From Oceanicola granulosus HTCC2516 (GTDB taxonomy: Bacteria > Pseudomonadota > Alphaproteobacteria > Rhodobacterales > Rhodobacteraceae): 64,000 nucleotides of DNA. The position numbers were made by a program, and so were the translations under genes. The notes beneath the pieces were generated by a model, which saw only the letters and a list, made by a program, of their open reading frames with translations, was not told where the DNA came from and ran no database searches. The stretch is taken from NCBI RefSeq assembly GCF_000153305.1, contig NZ_CH724110.1, forward strand, positions 91,082-155,081, given 5' to 3'. Shown piece by piece: positions 16,111 through 23,921 of the stretch (positions are counted from its first letter, which is position 1; the number at the start of each line of letters is the position of its first letter).

Positions 16111-16593
16111 ATGACCCACCGCCGCCTGCCCGACGGGCTGACCGCCTGGCGGATCGGCGACCCGGAGGGCCGGTTTGAGATCTGGAGCGACGGCGGTGCG
16201 CGGCTGGCCGGGGGGCGCTGGCACCTGGCGGGCGACCCGGTGATCTACGCCAGCGCGAGCTACGCGACGGCGATGCTGGAGAAGCTCGCGCATTTCCAGG
16301 GGCTGCTGCCGACGGGCCAGCACTTCATCGAGATCGCGGTGCCCGCCGGGACGGCCTACGAGGTGTTCGCCGAGCACCAGGCGCCGGACTGGCGCGCGCC
16401 CGGCAGCCCCGGCGCCGCCGCCTTCGGGCACCGCTGGGCGCAGGAGGGGCGCTCGGCGCTGCTGCTGGTGCCGAGCGCGATCGCGCCGATGGAGCGCAAC
16501 GTGCTGTTCAACACCGCGCACCCCGACTTCGCCGCGATCCGGCCCGGCCTCGAGACGCCGGTCTGGTGGGACAGCCGCCTGTTCGGCGGCTGA
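16111..16593 (+). CDS. RES-domain toxin
   Basis: A 160-residue RES-family toxin. Characterised Xre-RES toxins degrade NAD+ in the cytoplasm. Conserved features: the Arg of TAWRIG, GGRWHLAGDPVIYAS with the RES Arg and Tyr, the Ser/Ala-rich ATAMLEKLAHF helix, and a C-terminal ERNVLFNTAHPDF that fits the family text with its conserved Asn and His-Pro. The start lies one base after the antitoxin stop, so translation is coupled. The frame is intact, so the module looks functional. Confidence 0.87.
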   Translation: MTHRRLPDGLTAWRIGDPEGRFEIWSDGGARLAGGRWHLAGDPVIYASASYATAMLEKLAHFQGLLPTGQHFIEIAVPAGTAYEVFAEHQAPDWRAPGSPGAAAFGHRWAQEGRSALLLVPSAIAPMERNVLFNTAHPDFAAIRPGLETPVWWDSRLFGG

Positions 16594-16597
16594 TCCC

Positions 16598-17890
16598 TTA
16601 CTCGGCGGCCGTGGCTTCGGCCGGATGGGCGAAGCGGGCGCGGGTCTCGGCGCGGATCTCGCTGGAGAAGCCGGGGGCCGAGGGCGCCATGTAGGCGCCG
16701 TCGCGCACGATGCAGGGGTCGGTGAAGTGCTCGTGGAGATGGTCGACGAACTCGATCACCCGGCCCTCGCGGGTGCCGGCCACGGCGACGTAGTCGATCA
16801 TGCTGAGGTGCTGCACGTACTCGCACAGGCCGACGCCGCCGGCGTGGGGCCACACCGGCAGGCCGGCCTTGGCGGCCATGAGCTGCACCGCGAGCACCTC
16901 GTTGAGCCCGCCGAGACGGCAGGAATCGATCTGCACCACGTCGATGGCGCCGGCGGCGATGAATTGCTTGAACATCACCCGGTTCTGGCACATCTCGCCC
17001 GTCGCCACCTTGATCGGCGCGACCGCCTCGCGGATCGCCTTGTGGCCGAGCACGTCGTCGGGGCTGGTCGGCTCCTCGATGAACCAGGGCCGCGCGAAGG
17101 CGAGCCGCTTCACCCAGTCGACGGCCTGCGGCACTTCCCAGACTTGGTTGGCGTCGATCATCAGCGTGATGTCCTCGCCCAGCTCCTCGCGGGCGATGGT
17201 CAGGCGGCGGATGTCGTCGTCGAGGTCGCGGCCGACCTTCATCTTGACGTGGCCGAAGCCCGCCGCCCGGGCCTCGCGGCAGAGCCGCCGCAGCTTGTCG
17301 TCGGGGTAGCCGAGCCAGCCGGCGGAGGTCGTGTAGCAGGGGTAGCCCTCGGCCTCGAGCGTGGCGATGCGGTCGGCCTTGCCCGGGGCGGCCTCCTGCA
17401 GCAGCTCAAGCGCCTCGGCGCGGTCGAGGTAGTCGCCCATGTAGCGGAAGTCGGGGATGGCGACGAGTTCCTCGGGGCTCATCTCGCCGACCAGCCGCCA
17501 GACCGGCTTGCCGGCCTCGCGGGCGAGCAGGTCCCAGATGGCGTTGACGACGGCCCCGGCGGCGAGGTGGATCACGCCCTTCTCGGGGCCGACCCAGCGC
17601 AGCTGGCTGTCGCCGGTGATCGCGCGCCAGAACCCGGCCGGATCGGCGCGCAGATCGTCGGTGTCGCGCCCGACCACGGCCCCGCGCAGCGCCTCGATGG
17701 CGGCCACGCAGAGCTCGTTGCCGCGCCCGATGGTGAAGGTGAGCCCGTGCCCCTCGTGGCCGCCGTCCGTCTCCAGCCGCAGGTAGGCGGCGGAGTAGAC
17801 CGGGTCCGGGTTCATCGCGTCCGACCCGTCCAGCCCGCCCTCGGAGGGAAAGCGCAGATCCCAGGTGGTCAGGCCGGTGATGCGGCTCAT
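16598..17890 (-). CDS. L-fuconate dehydratase
   Basis: Enolase-superfamily enzyme of 430 residues that dehydrates L-fuconate to 2-keto-3-deoxy-L-fuconate. The catalytic KMK pair is K216/K218, metal ligands D246, E272 and E299 (DANQ, IEEP, GEMC) and the acid/base H349 (PHAGG). These sit at a constant offset of two from the residues described for the Xanthomonas enzyme (K218, K220, D248, E274, E301, H351), which makes the assignment strong. The start at 17890 overlaps the stop of the FAH-family gene by four bases. It is last in a three-gene L-fucose/L-fuconate operon. Confidence 0.9.
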   Translation of the reverse strand: MSRITGLTTWDLRFPSEGGLDGSDAMNPDPVYSAAYLRLETDGGHEGHGLTFTIGRGNELCVAAIEALRGAVVGRDTDDLRADPAGFWRAITGDSQLRWVGPEKGVIHLAAGAVVNAIWDLLAREAGKPVWRLVGEMSPEELVAIPDFRYMGDYLDRAEALELLQEAAPGKADRIATLEAEGYPCYTTSAGWLGYPDDKLRRLCREARAAGFGHVKMKVGRDLDDDIRRLTIAREELGEDITLMIDANQVWEVPQAVDWVKRLAFARPWFIEEPTSPDDVLGHKAIREAVAPIKVATGEMCQNRVMFKQFIAAGAIDVVQIDSCRLGGLNEVLAVQLMAAKAGLPVWPHAGGVGLCEYVQHLSMIDYVAVAGTREGRVIEFVDHLHEHFTDPCIVRDGAYMAPSAPGFSSEIRAETRARFAHPAEATAAE

Positions 17891-18732
17891 TTGTCGGCCA
17901 CCACGTCCTGGCGCTGCTGGCCGAGCCCCTCGATGCCGAGTTCGACGACCTCGCCGGGCTTGAGGTAGCGCTGCGGCTTCATGCCGAGCCCGACGCCGGG
18001 AGGCGTGCCGGTGGAGATGACGTCGCCTGGGTGGAGCGTCATGAACTGGCTGAGGTAGTGGACCAGGTGGGCGACGCCGTAGACCATCGTCTCGGTCGAG
18101 CCGTTCTGCATCGTCTCGCCGTTCACCGTCAGCCACATCTTGAGCTTCTGCGGGTCGGCGACCTCGTCCTTGGTCACGAGCCAGGGGCCGATCTGGCCGA
18201 AGTTGTCGCAGCTCTTGCCCTTGGTCCACTGGCCCGCCCGCTCGGCCTGGAAGGCGCGCTCGGAGACGTCGTTGGTGATCGCGTAGCCGGCGACGTGGTC
18301 CATCGCGTCGGCCTCGGAGACGTACTTGGCCTTCTTGCCGATGATGACGGCGAGCTCGACTTCCCAGTCGGTCTTCTCGGAGCCGCGCGGGATGACGATG
18401 GGGTCGTTGGGGCCGCAGATCGCGGAGGTGGCCTTCATGAAGATCACCGGCTCGGGCGGCACGTCCATGCCGCTCTCGGCGGCGTGGTCGGCGTAGTTGA
18501 GGCCGATGCAGATGAACTTGCCCGTCCCGGCGATCGGCGGGCCGAGGCGCGGATCGCCCTCGACCCTGGGCAGCGCCGAGACGTCGGCCTCGGCGATGCG
18601 CGCGAGGCCCTCGGGGTGGAGCACCTCGCCGGCGAGATCGGGCACGAGGCCCGAGAGGTCGCGGATGGTGCCGTCGGCGTCGAGGATGCCGGGCTTTTCG
18701 GCGCCCGGCTCGCCGTAGCGAAGCAGTTTCAT
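17887..18732 (-). CDS. Fumarylacetoacetate hydrolase family protein (2,4-diketo-3-deoxy-L-fuconate hydrolase-like)
   Basis: A 281-residue FAH-family hydrolase. After an N-terminal domain (MKLLRYGEPG...), the catalytic core has FICIGLNYADHAAE, the metal-binding EVELAVIIGKKAK with preceding DWEVE, and GDVISTGTPPGVG, the family hallmarks. Such proteins cleave 2,4-diketo acids with divalent metal. Between an SDR and L-fuconate dehydratase, the likely reaction is cleavage of 2,4-diketo-3-deoxy-L-fuconate into pyruvate and lactate. This substrate is inferred from context only; ureidoglycolate lyase is a common alternative annotation. Confidence 0.85.
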   Translation of the reverse strand: MKLLRYGEPGAEKPGILDADGTIRDLSGLVPDLAGEVLHPEGLARIAEADVSALPRVEGDPRLGPPIAGTGKFICIGLNYADHAAESGMDVPPEPVIFMKATSAICGPNDPIVIPRGSEKTDWEVELAVIIGKKAKYVSEADAMDHVAGYAITNDVSERAFQAERAGQWTKGKSCDNFGQIGPWLVTKDEVADPQKLKMWLTVNGETMQNGSTETMVYGVAHLVHYLSQFMTLHPGDVISTGTPPGVGLGMKPQRYLKPGEVVELGIEGLGQQRQDVVADK

Positions 18733-18745
18733 GTGGTTGGTCCCT

Positions 18746-19468
18746 TCAGATCGTCCAGCCGCCGTCGATGCAGACGGCCTGTCCTGTCGTGTAAGTCGCG
18801 CCCGCGAGGTAGACCGCGAGATCGGCGATCTCCTCGGCCTCGCCGATCCGGCCCATGGGCTGGCGGGCGATGAAGTCGGCGCGGGCCTTGTCGTAGTCGC
18901 CCGTCGCCGCGAGCCGCTCGTCGAGCGACGGGCTCTGGACGGTGCCCGGGCAGATGGCGTTGCAGCGGATGCCCCGGGTGACGTAGTCGGCCGCGACCGA
19001 CTTGGTCAGCCCGAGCACGGCGGCCTTGGAGGCGGTGTAGACGAAGCGGTTGGGCACGCCCTTCACGCTGCTGGCGACCGAGCTCATGTTGATGATCGCC
19101 CCCCTGCCCCGCTCGAGCATCCCCGGCAGCACGCCGCGGATGGTGCGGATCATCGCCTTGACGTTGAGATCGATGGCGAAGTCGAGATCGCTCATCGGCG
19201 CGTCGAGGATGGTGCCGCCATGGACGACGCCGGCGCAGTTGAACAGGATGTCGACCGCCCCCGCCTGCCCGCAGAAGTCGGCGACGGCGGCATCGTCGAG
19301 CACGTCGAGCCGGTGCGTCTCGCAGCCCTCGAGCCCGGACAGCGCGTCCTCGTTGATATCGGTGGCGATGACCCGCGCGCCGGCGTCGCGGAAGGCGAGC
19401 GCGGAGGCGCGGCCGATCCCCTGCGCGGCGGCGGTGATGAGGACGGTCTGTCCGGTGAGGTCGCTCAT
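18746..19468 (-). CDS. SDR family, probable 2-keto-3-deoxy-L-fuconate dehydrogenase
   Basis: Short-chain dehydrogenase of 240 residues. The cofactor loop TAAAQGIGR starts at residue 12, the catalytic serines are in NMSSVASS (129-130) and the YTASK motif is Y144/K148. An Asp after strand 2 (ATDINED) favours NAD+. In the oxidative L-fucose pathway the enzyme of this size oxidises 2-keto-3-deoxy-L-fuconate at C4, giving the substrate for the FAH-family hydrolase encoded next. It is the first gene of the operon, 13 bases upstream of that gene, and behind a good promoter. Confidence 0.88.
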   Translation of the reverse strand: MSDLTGQTVLITAAAQGIGRASALAFRDAGARVIATDINEDALSGLEGCETHRLDVLDDAAVADFCGQAGAVDILFNCAGVVHGGTILDAPMSDLDFAIDLNVKAMIRTIRGVLPGMLERGRGAIINMSSVASSVKGVPNRFVYTASKAAVLGLTKSVAADYVTRGIRCNAICPGTVQSPSLDERLAATGDYDKARADFIARQPMGRIGEAEEIADLAVYLAGATYTTGQAVCIDGGWTI

Positions 19469-19512
19469 GTGCTCTCGCCCGTCGTTATTGCTTCACTTGT
19501 AAAGATGGGGTT

Positions 19513-19542
19513 TATATAGAAATTGCACGGCGGTGCTGTCAA
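19513..19542 (-). promoter_or_regulatory. Sigma-70-like promoter of the L-fuconate operon
   Basis: On the minus strand TTGACA (19542-19537) is followed after 18 bases by TATATA (19518-19513), about 45 bases before the SDR start codon. The segment 19481-19527 is strikingly AT-rich for this genome. The divergent IclR gene starts at 19602, so the regulator probably binds in this shared region. Confidence 0.65.
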
Positions 19543-19601
19543 CGACCTTTCTCGGGTCGCGCGCTGCCGCCGCCGACGAACGAGCCCGCCGGGAGGGACA
19601 G

Positions 19602-20393
19602 ATGACCGACACCACCGACCGCTACCGCGCCCCGGCGCTGGACAAGGGGCTCGACATCCTCGAGCTGCTCTCGGGCATCGAGGGCGGGCTGACCCAGGCC
19701 GAGATTGCCAAGCACCTGGGGCGCAGCCCCAACGAGTTCTACAGGATGCTCGACCGGCTGTCGCGCCGCGGCTACGTCGCCCGCGTCGATGGCGACCGCT
19801 ACGCGCTGACGCTGAAGTTGTTCGGCCTCGCCCAGGCCCACGCCCCCACCCGCCGCCTCGCCTCGCTCGCCACGCCGCTGATGCGCGAGCTCGCGTTCAA
19901 GGCGCTGCAGGCCAACCAGCTCGTCGTGTTCGACCGGGGCAAGGCCGTGGTCATCGCCCAGCAGGAGGCGCCGGGCTACTGGGGCATCTCGATCCGTGTC
20001 GGCTCGCATCTCGAGTTGCTCACCACCGGCTCGGGCAACGTGCTGCTCGCCTTCGCCAGCCCCGAGCGCCGCCAGAGGATGCTCGCCGAGAGCCGCGAGG
20101 CGGGGGCCGACGTGCCGGCCCTGACGCCCGAGATGGAGGCCCAGCTCGAGCAGATCCGCGCGCGCGGCCACGAGGCGAAGCCCTCGGCGCAGACCGTCGG
20201 CGTGACCAACCTCTCCGCCCCCGTCCTCGCGCCCAACGGCGAGGCGATGGCGGCGCTGACGATCCCCTACATCTCCCTGCGCGAGCCGTCCGACGCGCCC
20301 GACCTCGACACCGCCACCGCCGCGCTGCTCGAAACGACCGCCGCGCTGTCGGCCTTCACCGGGCTCGGCGGCGAGGACGACGGCGAGGCCTGA
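19602..20393 (+). CDS. IclR-family transcriptional regulator
   Basis: A 263-residue regulator. The N-terminal winged helix-turn-helix spans about residues 10-70 (ALDKGLDILELLSG, TQAEIAKHLGRSPNEFYRML, RRGYVAR) and the C-terminal ligand-binding domain has GSGNVLLAF and the GVTNLSAPVLAPNGEAMAAL region typical of IclR. ATG 19602 follows GGGAGGGA. It is divergent from the L-fuconate operon and probably controls it in response to a pathway intermediate. It converges on the cupin gene with six bases between the stops. Confidence 0.92.
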   Translation: MTDTTDRYRAPALDKGLDILELLSGIEGGLTQAEIAKHLGRSPNEFYRMLDRLSRRGYVARVDGDRYALTLKLFGLAQAHAPTRRLASLATPLMRELAFKALQANQLVVFDRGKAVVIAQQEAPGYWGISIRVGSHLELLTTGSGNVLLAFASPERRQRMLAESREAGADVPALTPEMEAQLEQIRARGHEAKPSAQTVGVTNLSAPVLAPNGEAMAALTIPYISLREPSDAPDLDTATAALLETTAALSAFTGLGGEDDGEA

Positions 20394-20399
20394 CCGGCC

Positions 20400-20990
20400 T
20401 CAGGCGACCAGCAGCCAGAAGGCCAGCAGCGGCGCCTCGCCCGAGCGCATGGCGTGGCGGATGCCGGGCGGGTTGTAGAAGGAGCCGCCCGGGCCGGGGG
20501 TGAACCAGTCGCCGCCGGCCTGCCAGAAGTCGCCCTCGGTCAGCACGAGGTAGGTCTCCTCGGGCGGGTGGTCGTGGTCGGGGTAGCGCGTGCCCGGCGC
20601 CAGCAGCGACGCGCCCAGCCACACGTCCGTCCGCCGCTCGCGCCCGCCCGGGCCGACGGCGAGGCAGTTGGCGTGGCCCTCGGCGAACCCCTCCGACGCG
20701 CCCTCCCCGCCCGGCCGGCCGCGCCACGTCAGCGACGGCTCCAGCCCGTCGAATGCGCTCACCAGCGGCGCCAGCCCGTCCTTCACCGCGCCGGGCGCGA
20801 GCAGGTCGGGCAGCAGCCGGTCGCAGACCGGAAGCCGTCCGGGCGGCTCCTCCGACATCTCGCCCGGCGTCGCGAGCCGCGCGAAGCCCGCCTCGATGGA
20901 GCGCCGCGAGCGGTCGTCGACGGCGTGGGTGCGAAAGGCCGTCTCGGCGGCGGCGAGGAAGCTCTGCAGCTCGGGGGAACGCTCTGTCAT
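20400..20990 (-). CDS. DMSP-lyase-family cupin (DddQ-like)
   Basis: A 196-residue protein, the same length class as DddQ. The C-terminal cupin barrel carries RYPDHDHPPEETY (H139, H141, E145, Y147) and the second metal histidine H179 in PPGIRHAMRS, with PGPGGSFYNPP between. These agree with the DMSP lyase family, which cleaves dimethylsulfoniopropionate to dimethyl sulfide and acrylate using a bound metal. Not all family members act on DMSP, and no acrylate-metabolism gene is adjacent. It lies 44 bases after the SecA-like gene on the same strand and may be read through from it. No signal peptide is seen. Confidence 0.72.
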   Translation of the reverse strand: MTERSPELQSFLAAAETAFRTHAVDDRSRRSIEAGFARLATPGEMSEEPPGRLPVCDRLLPDLLAPGAVKDGLAPLVSAFDGLEPSLTWRGRPGGEGASEGFAEGHANCLAVGPGGRERRTDVWLGASLLAPGTRYPDHDHPPEETYLVLTEGDFWQAGGDWFTPGPGGSFYNPPGIRHAMRSGEAPLLAFWLLVA

Positions 20991-21034
20991 ATGACCGACC
21001 GTGCTGCGGGACGGCGACGGGCGCAAGGGGGGCG

Positions 21035-23047
21035 TCACTCGGGGCGGCCGCTGAAGGCCATCATCGTGTCGATCGACTTGTCGTGGCGCTGCAGCGCCCG
21101 GCGCGCCTCCTGGTTGGCCCGCGTCGCCACCCGCTGCGCCCGCGCGAAGGCCCGCTTCGTCGCCCAGACCCCCACCGGCCCCGGCAGCCGCGACGCCCGC
21201 CCCGCCAGCGTCCGCCGCACCGGCGCGAGCAGCGCGTCGTCGGCCGACAGGATCTCCTCCGACGAGCCCGGCTGGCCCTGCCGCGCGGTGCGCCCGATCA
21301 GCTGGCGGTCGATGCGGGTGCTGTCGTGGCGCTCGGTCAGGATCACGTGCAGCCCGCCCGCCTCGAGCACCTCGGGGGCGACGGTGATGTGGGTGCCGCG
21401 CCCGGCCATGTTCGTCGCCACCGTGACCCGCCCCGGCGCGCCGGCGGCGGCGACGATGGCGGCCTCGTCGGCGTCCTGCAGCGCGTTGAGCACGCTGTGC
21501 GCCACCCCCCGCGCCTCGAGCGCGGCGGCGATCTCCTCCGACGCCGCGACGGTGCGGGTGCCGATCAGCACCGCCCGCCCCTGCCCGGCCAGCGCCTCGG
21601 CCCGGGCGGCGATGGCGGCGGCCTTGGCGGCGCCGTCGCGCAGGATGCGGGTGCCGCCGCGGCGCGCGCGCGAGGGCAGGCGCGGCGGCACCGACAGGGT
21701 GCCGAGCCCGTAGGTCGCCGCCAGCTCGCCCGCCACTTCGCGGGCGGTGCCGGTCATCCCCGCGAGCCGCCGGTAGCGGGCGAAGAAGCGCTGGTAGGTG
21801 AGCCGCGCGATGGTCAGCTTGCGGCTCGTGACCGTCACCTCCTCCTTGACCTCCACGAGCTGGTGGATGCCCCCCGACCAGCTGCGCTCGGGCATCAGGC
21901 GGCCGGTATATTCGTCGACGATGACGATCTCGCCGTCGCGGATCACGTACTGGTCGCCCAGCGTCAGGAAGCGGCGGGCGTGGACCGCGTTGCGCACGGC
22001 CTCCTCGCGGCGGATGCGGTTCTGCCACTCCGCCGCCAGCCCCTCGGCCAGCCCCTCCAGCCGCGCGCGGCCGCGCGGGGTGATCGTGGTGCGCCGCTCC
22101 CGCAGGTCGACCTTGTAGTCGCGCCCCTCCTCGAGCGCGTCGAGCAGCGCGAAGCTCTGGCGCGCGGTCGCCTCCTCGGCGGCGGCGTCGGTCTCCTGGC
22201 TGAGGATCAGCGGCGTGCGGGCCTCGTCGATCAGCACCGAGTCGGCCTCGTCGACGATGGCGAAGGCGAGCCCCGCCATGACCGGCGCCTCGCCCCCGGC
22301 GGCCGCGCCGCCCAGCCGGTCGAGCTTGAGCCGCAGCCGGTCGGGCGCGCCGCCCATCCGGACCCGGTCGCGCAGGTGGTCGAAGGCGAGCTCCTTGTTG
22401 GAGATGTAGACGATGTCGTGGCCGTAGAGCACCCGGCGCTCGGCGGGGGTGGTCTCGTGGACGATGCTGCCGTGGCGCAGCCCGAGCGCGTCGAACAGCG
22501 GCGCGAAGCTCTCGGCGTCGCGCGCACCGAGGTAGTCGTTGACCGTCACCACGTGGACCGGCTCGCCCCCGAGCGCGGCGGCGGCGGCCCCCATCGCGGC
22601 GACGAGGCTCTTGCCCTCGCCGGTCTCCATCTCGGCGAGGTGCCCGTCGAGCAGCGCCAGCGCGGCGAAGACCTGCACGTCGTAGGGAGTCATCCCGAGC
22701 GTGCGCCCGCACAGCTCGCGCACCAGCGCCACCGCGGCGAGGCGCGCGTCGGCCCGGCCCGCGCGGCGGCGCAGGGCGCGGCGCACGCGCAGGGTCTCGG
22801 CGGCGAGGCCGGCCTCGTCGAGCGCCGCCAGCGCGGGCGCGCGCCGGGCGCAGCGGCGGGTCAGGCGGTGATAGCGCCAGCGGCGCGGCCGGGTCAGACG
22901 CCGGCGCAGCGGCGCCAGCCACTCGGCCAGCGTCTCGTCGAGCCCCTGCAGCGGCGCGTCATGGCGCTCCGCGTAGGGCTCGTAGCGCGGCGGGACGCCC
23001 GCGCCGGCGGGCGCCCCGGCCCAGGGCGGCGCCTCAGCCGTCGACAT
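21035..23047 (-). CDS. SecA-like translocase ATPase lacking the C-terminal tail
   Basis: A 670-residue SecA paralogue, much shorter than housekeeping SecA (about 850-900). Motifs: Walker [10 protein letters not shown] (residues 140-148), [15 protein letters not shown], the preprotein cross-linking region with [28 protein letters not shown] (the usual Asp is His) and [10 protein letters not shown]. It ends soon after the helical scaffold; the zinc-binding SecB/lipid tail is absent. The N terminus is Pro/Ala/Arg-rich. Start ATG 23047 overlaps the SapC gene end by 14 bases; an upstream in-frame ATG (23080) is less likely. It closes the giant-protein cluster, so it may push the giant protein or a subset of substrates through SecYEG. 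Confidence 0.9.
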   Translation of the reverse strand: MSTAEAPPWAGAPAGAGVPPRYEPYAERHDAPLQGLDETLAEWLAPLRRRLTRPRRWRYHRLTRRCARRAPALAALDEAGLAAETLRVRRALRRRAGRADARLAAVALVRELCGRTLGMTPYDVQVFAALALLDGHLAEMETGEGKSLVAAMGAAAAALGGEPVHVVTVNDYLGARDAESFAPLFDALGLRHGSIVHETTPAERRVLYGHDIVYISNKELAFDHLRDRVRMGGAPDRLRLKLDRLGGAAAGGEAPVMAGLAFAIVDEADSVLIDEARTPLILSQETDAAAEEATARQSFALLDALEEGRDYKVDLRERRTTITPRGRARLEGLAEGLAAEWQNRIRREEAVRNAVHARRFLTLGDQYVIRDGEIVIVDEYTGRLMPERSWSGGIHQLVEVKEEVTVTSRKLTIARLTYQRFFARYRRLAGMTGTAREVAGELAATYGLGTLSVPPRLPSRARRGGTRILRDGAAKAAAIAARAEALAGQGRAVLIGTRTVAASEEIAAALEARGVAHSVLNALQDADEAAIVAAAGAPGRVTVATNMAGRGTHITVAPEVLEAGGLHVILTERHDSTRIDRQLIGRTARQGQPGSSEEILSADDALLAPVRRTLAGRASRLPGPVGVWATKRAFARAQRVATRANQEARRALQRHDKSIDTMMAFSGRPE

Positions 23048-23825
23048 CCTCGACGACGCCCTCTTGCGCCTCTGCCGCATCCGGCGTCGGCGCCTCGGCG
23101 GTCTTGCCGCCGCCCGAGCGCTCGGCCACGGAGGCGAAATGGCGCAGCGAGGCGAGGTGCAGGAAGGTGCATTCCAGCTCGTCGGTGCGCAGCATCTGCT
23201 CGACCACGTCCTGCCCGAGCGCCTTCAGCTTGTCGCGGTCGACCGTGCGGAAGCCGGTGAGCTTGCGCCGCTCGCCGCTGGGCAGGGTGAACTGCGCCTC
23301 CATCGGCCGCAGCAGGTCGTGCTCCACCAGCCGCTTGCAATATTGCTGGGAGCGATTGAACTTGAGCTGGTAGTCCTCGAGGAAGCGCAGCACGCTCTTG
23401 AGGTACTGGGTCTGGCTGCCGTCGCTGTCGAACAGCCGCTCGCCCCGGTCGTCCTTGTTGACGCCCGAATAGGCCTCGTCGACGTGCAGGATCAGCTGCC
23501 CCTCCGAGGTCTGGTGGCTGAACACGAACGGGTAGCGGCGGATGAACAGCGGCATGTACTTTGCCGTCCACTTGCCGTCGTCGTCGATGTAGGCGTTCTC
23601 CGAGCCCATGGCGCCGAGGATCACCGTCGGCACCACCGTGTCGCCCTCGCCGGCGAAGACGATCGGGAACTCGGCCCCCGCCTCGGCGAATTCCGCGGCC
23701 ACCAGCGGCACGGAGTTGACCGACTTGGCGAAGCTGAAATCCCCGCCTGTCTTGACGCTGGTCTTGAGGTGCCGCTCGGAGCTGACGGGCGTCGGGTTCT
23801 GGTAGAACAGCAGTTGCGTGGTCAT
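23034..23825 (-). CDS. SapC family protein
   Basis: A 263-residue soluble protein. The family text is visible: [39 protein letters not shown], and [17 protein letters not shown]. SapC was named in the Campylobacter fetus S-layer export locus, where its function is not established. The start is ATG 23825, preceded by AGAGGGGAC. The C-terminal 30 residues are Ala/Glu/Asp-rich. The 96-base gap upstream has an AT-rich patch (23842-23853) that might hold an internal promoter. Its place between the M50 and SecA-like genes ties it to export of the giant protein. Confidence 0.82.
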   Translation of the reverse strand: MTTQLLFYQNPTPVSSERHLKTSVKTGGDFSFAKSVNSVPLVAAEFAEAGAEFPIVFAGEGDTVVPTVILGAMGSENAYIDDDGKWTAKYMPLFIRRYPFVFSHQTSEGQLILHVDEAYSGVNKDDRGERLFDSDGSQTQYLKSVLRFLEDYQLKFNRSQQYCKRLVEHDLLRPMEAQFTLPSGERRKLTGFRTVDRDKLKALGQDVVEQMLRTDELECTFLHLASLRHFASVAERSGGGKTAEAPTPDAAEAQEGVVEDVDG

Positions 23826-23921
23826 CGGTAAGTCCCCTCTGGAAAATAATATTACGCGAAATCCGTACTGGTCCCACCCGAACATGCGCCGGATCGGGCC
23901 GCAAATCGAGTCCGAAGAGCG

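Noticed and set aside
21035-23047. Housekeeping SecA
   Set aside because: Too short, lacks the C-terminal zinc tail and has several altered motifs.
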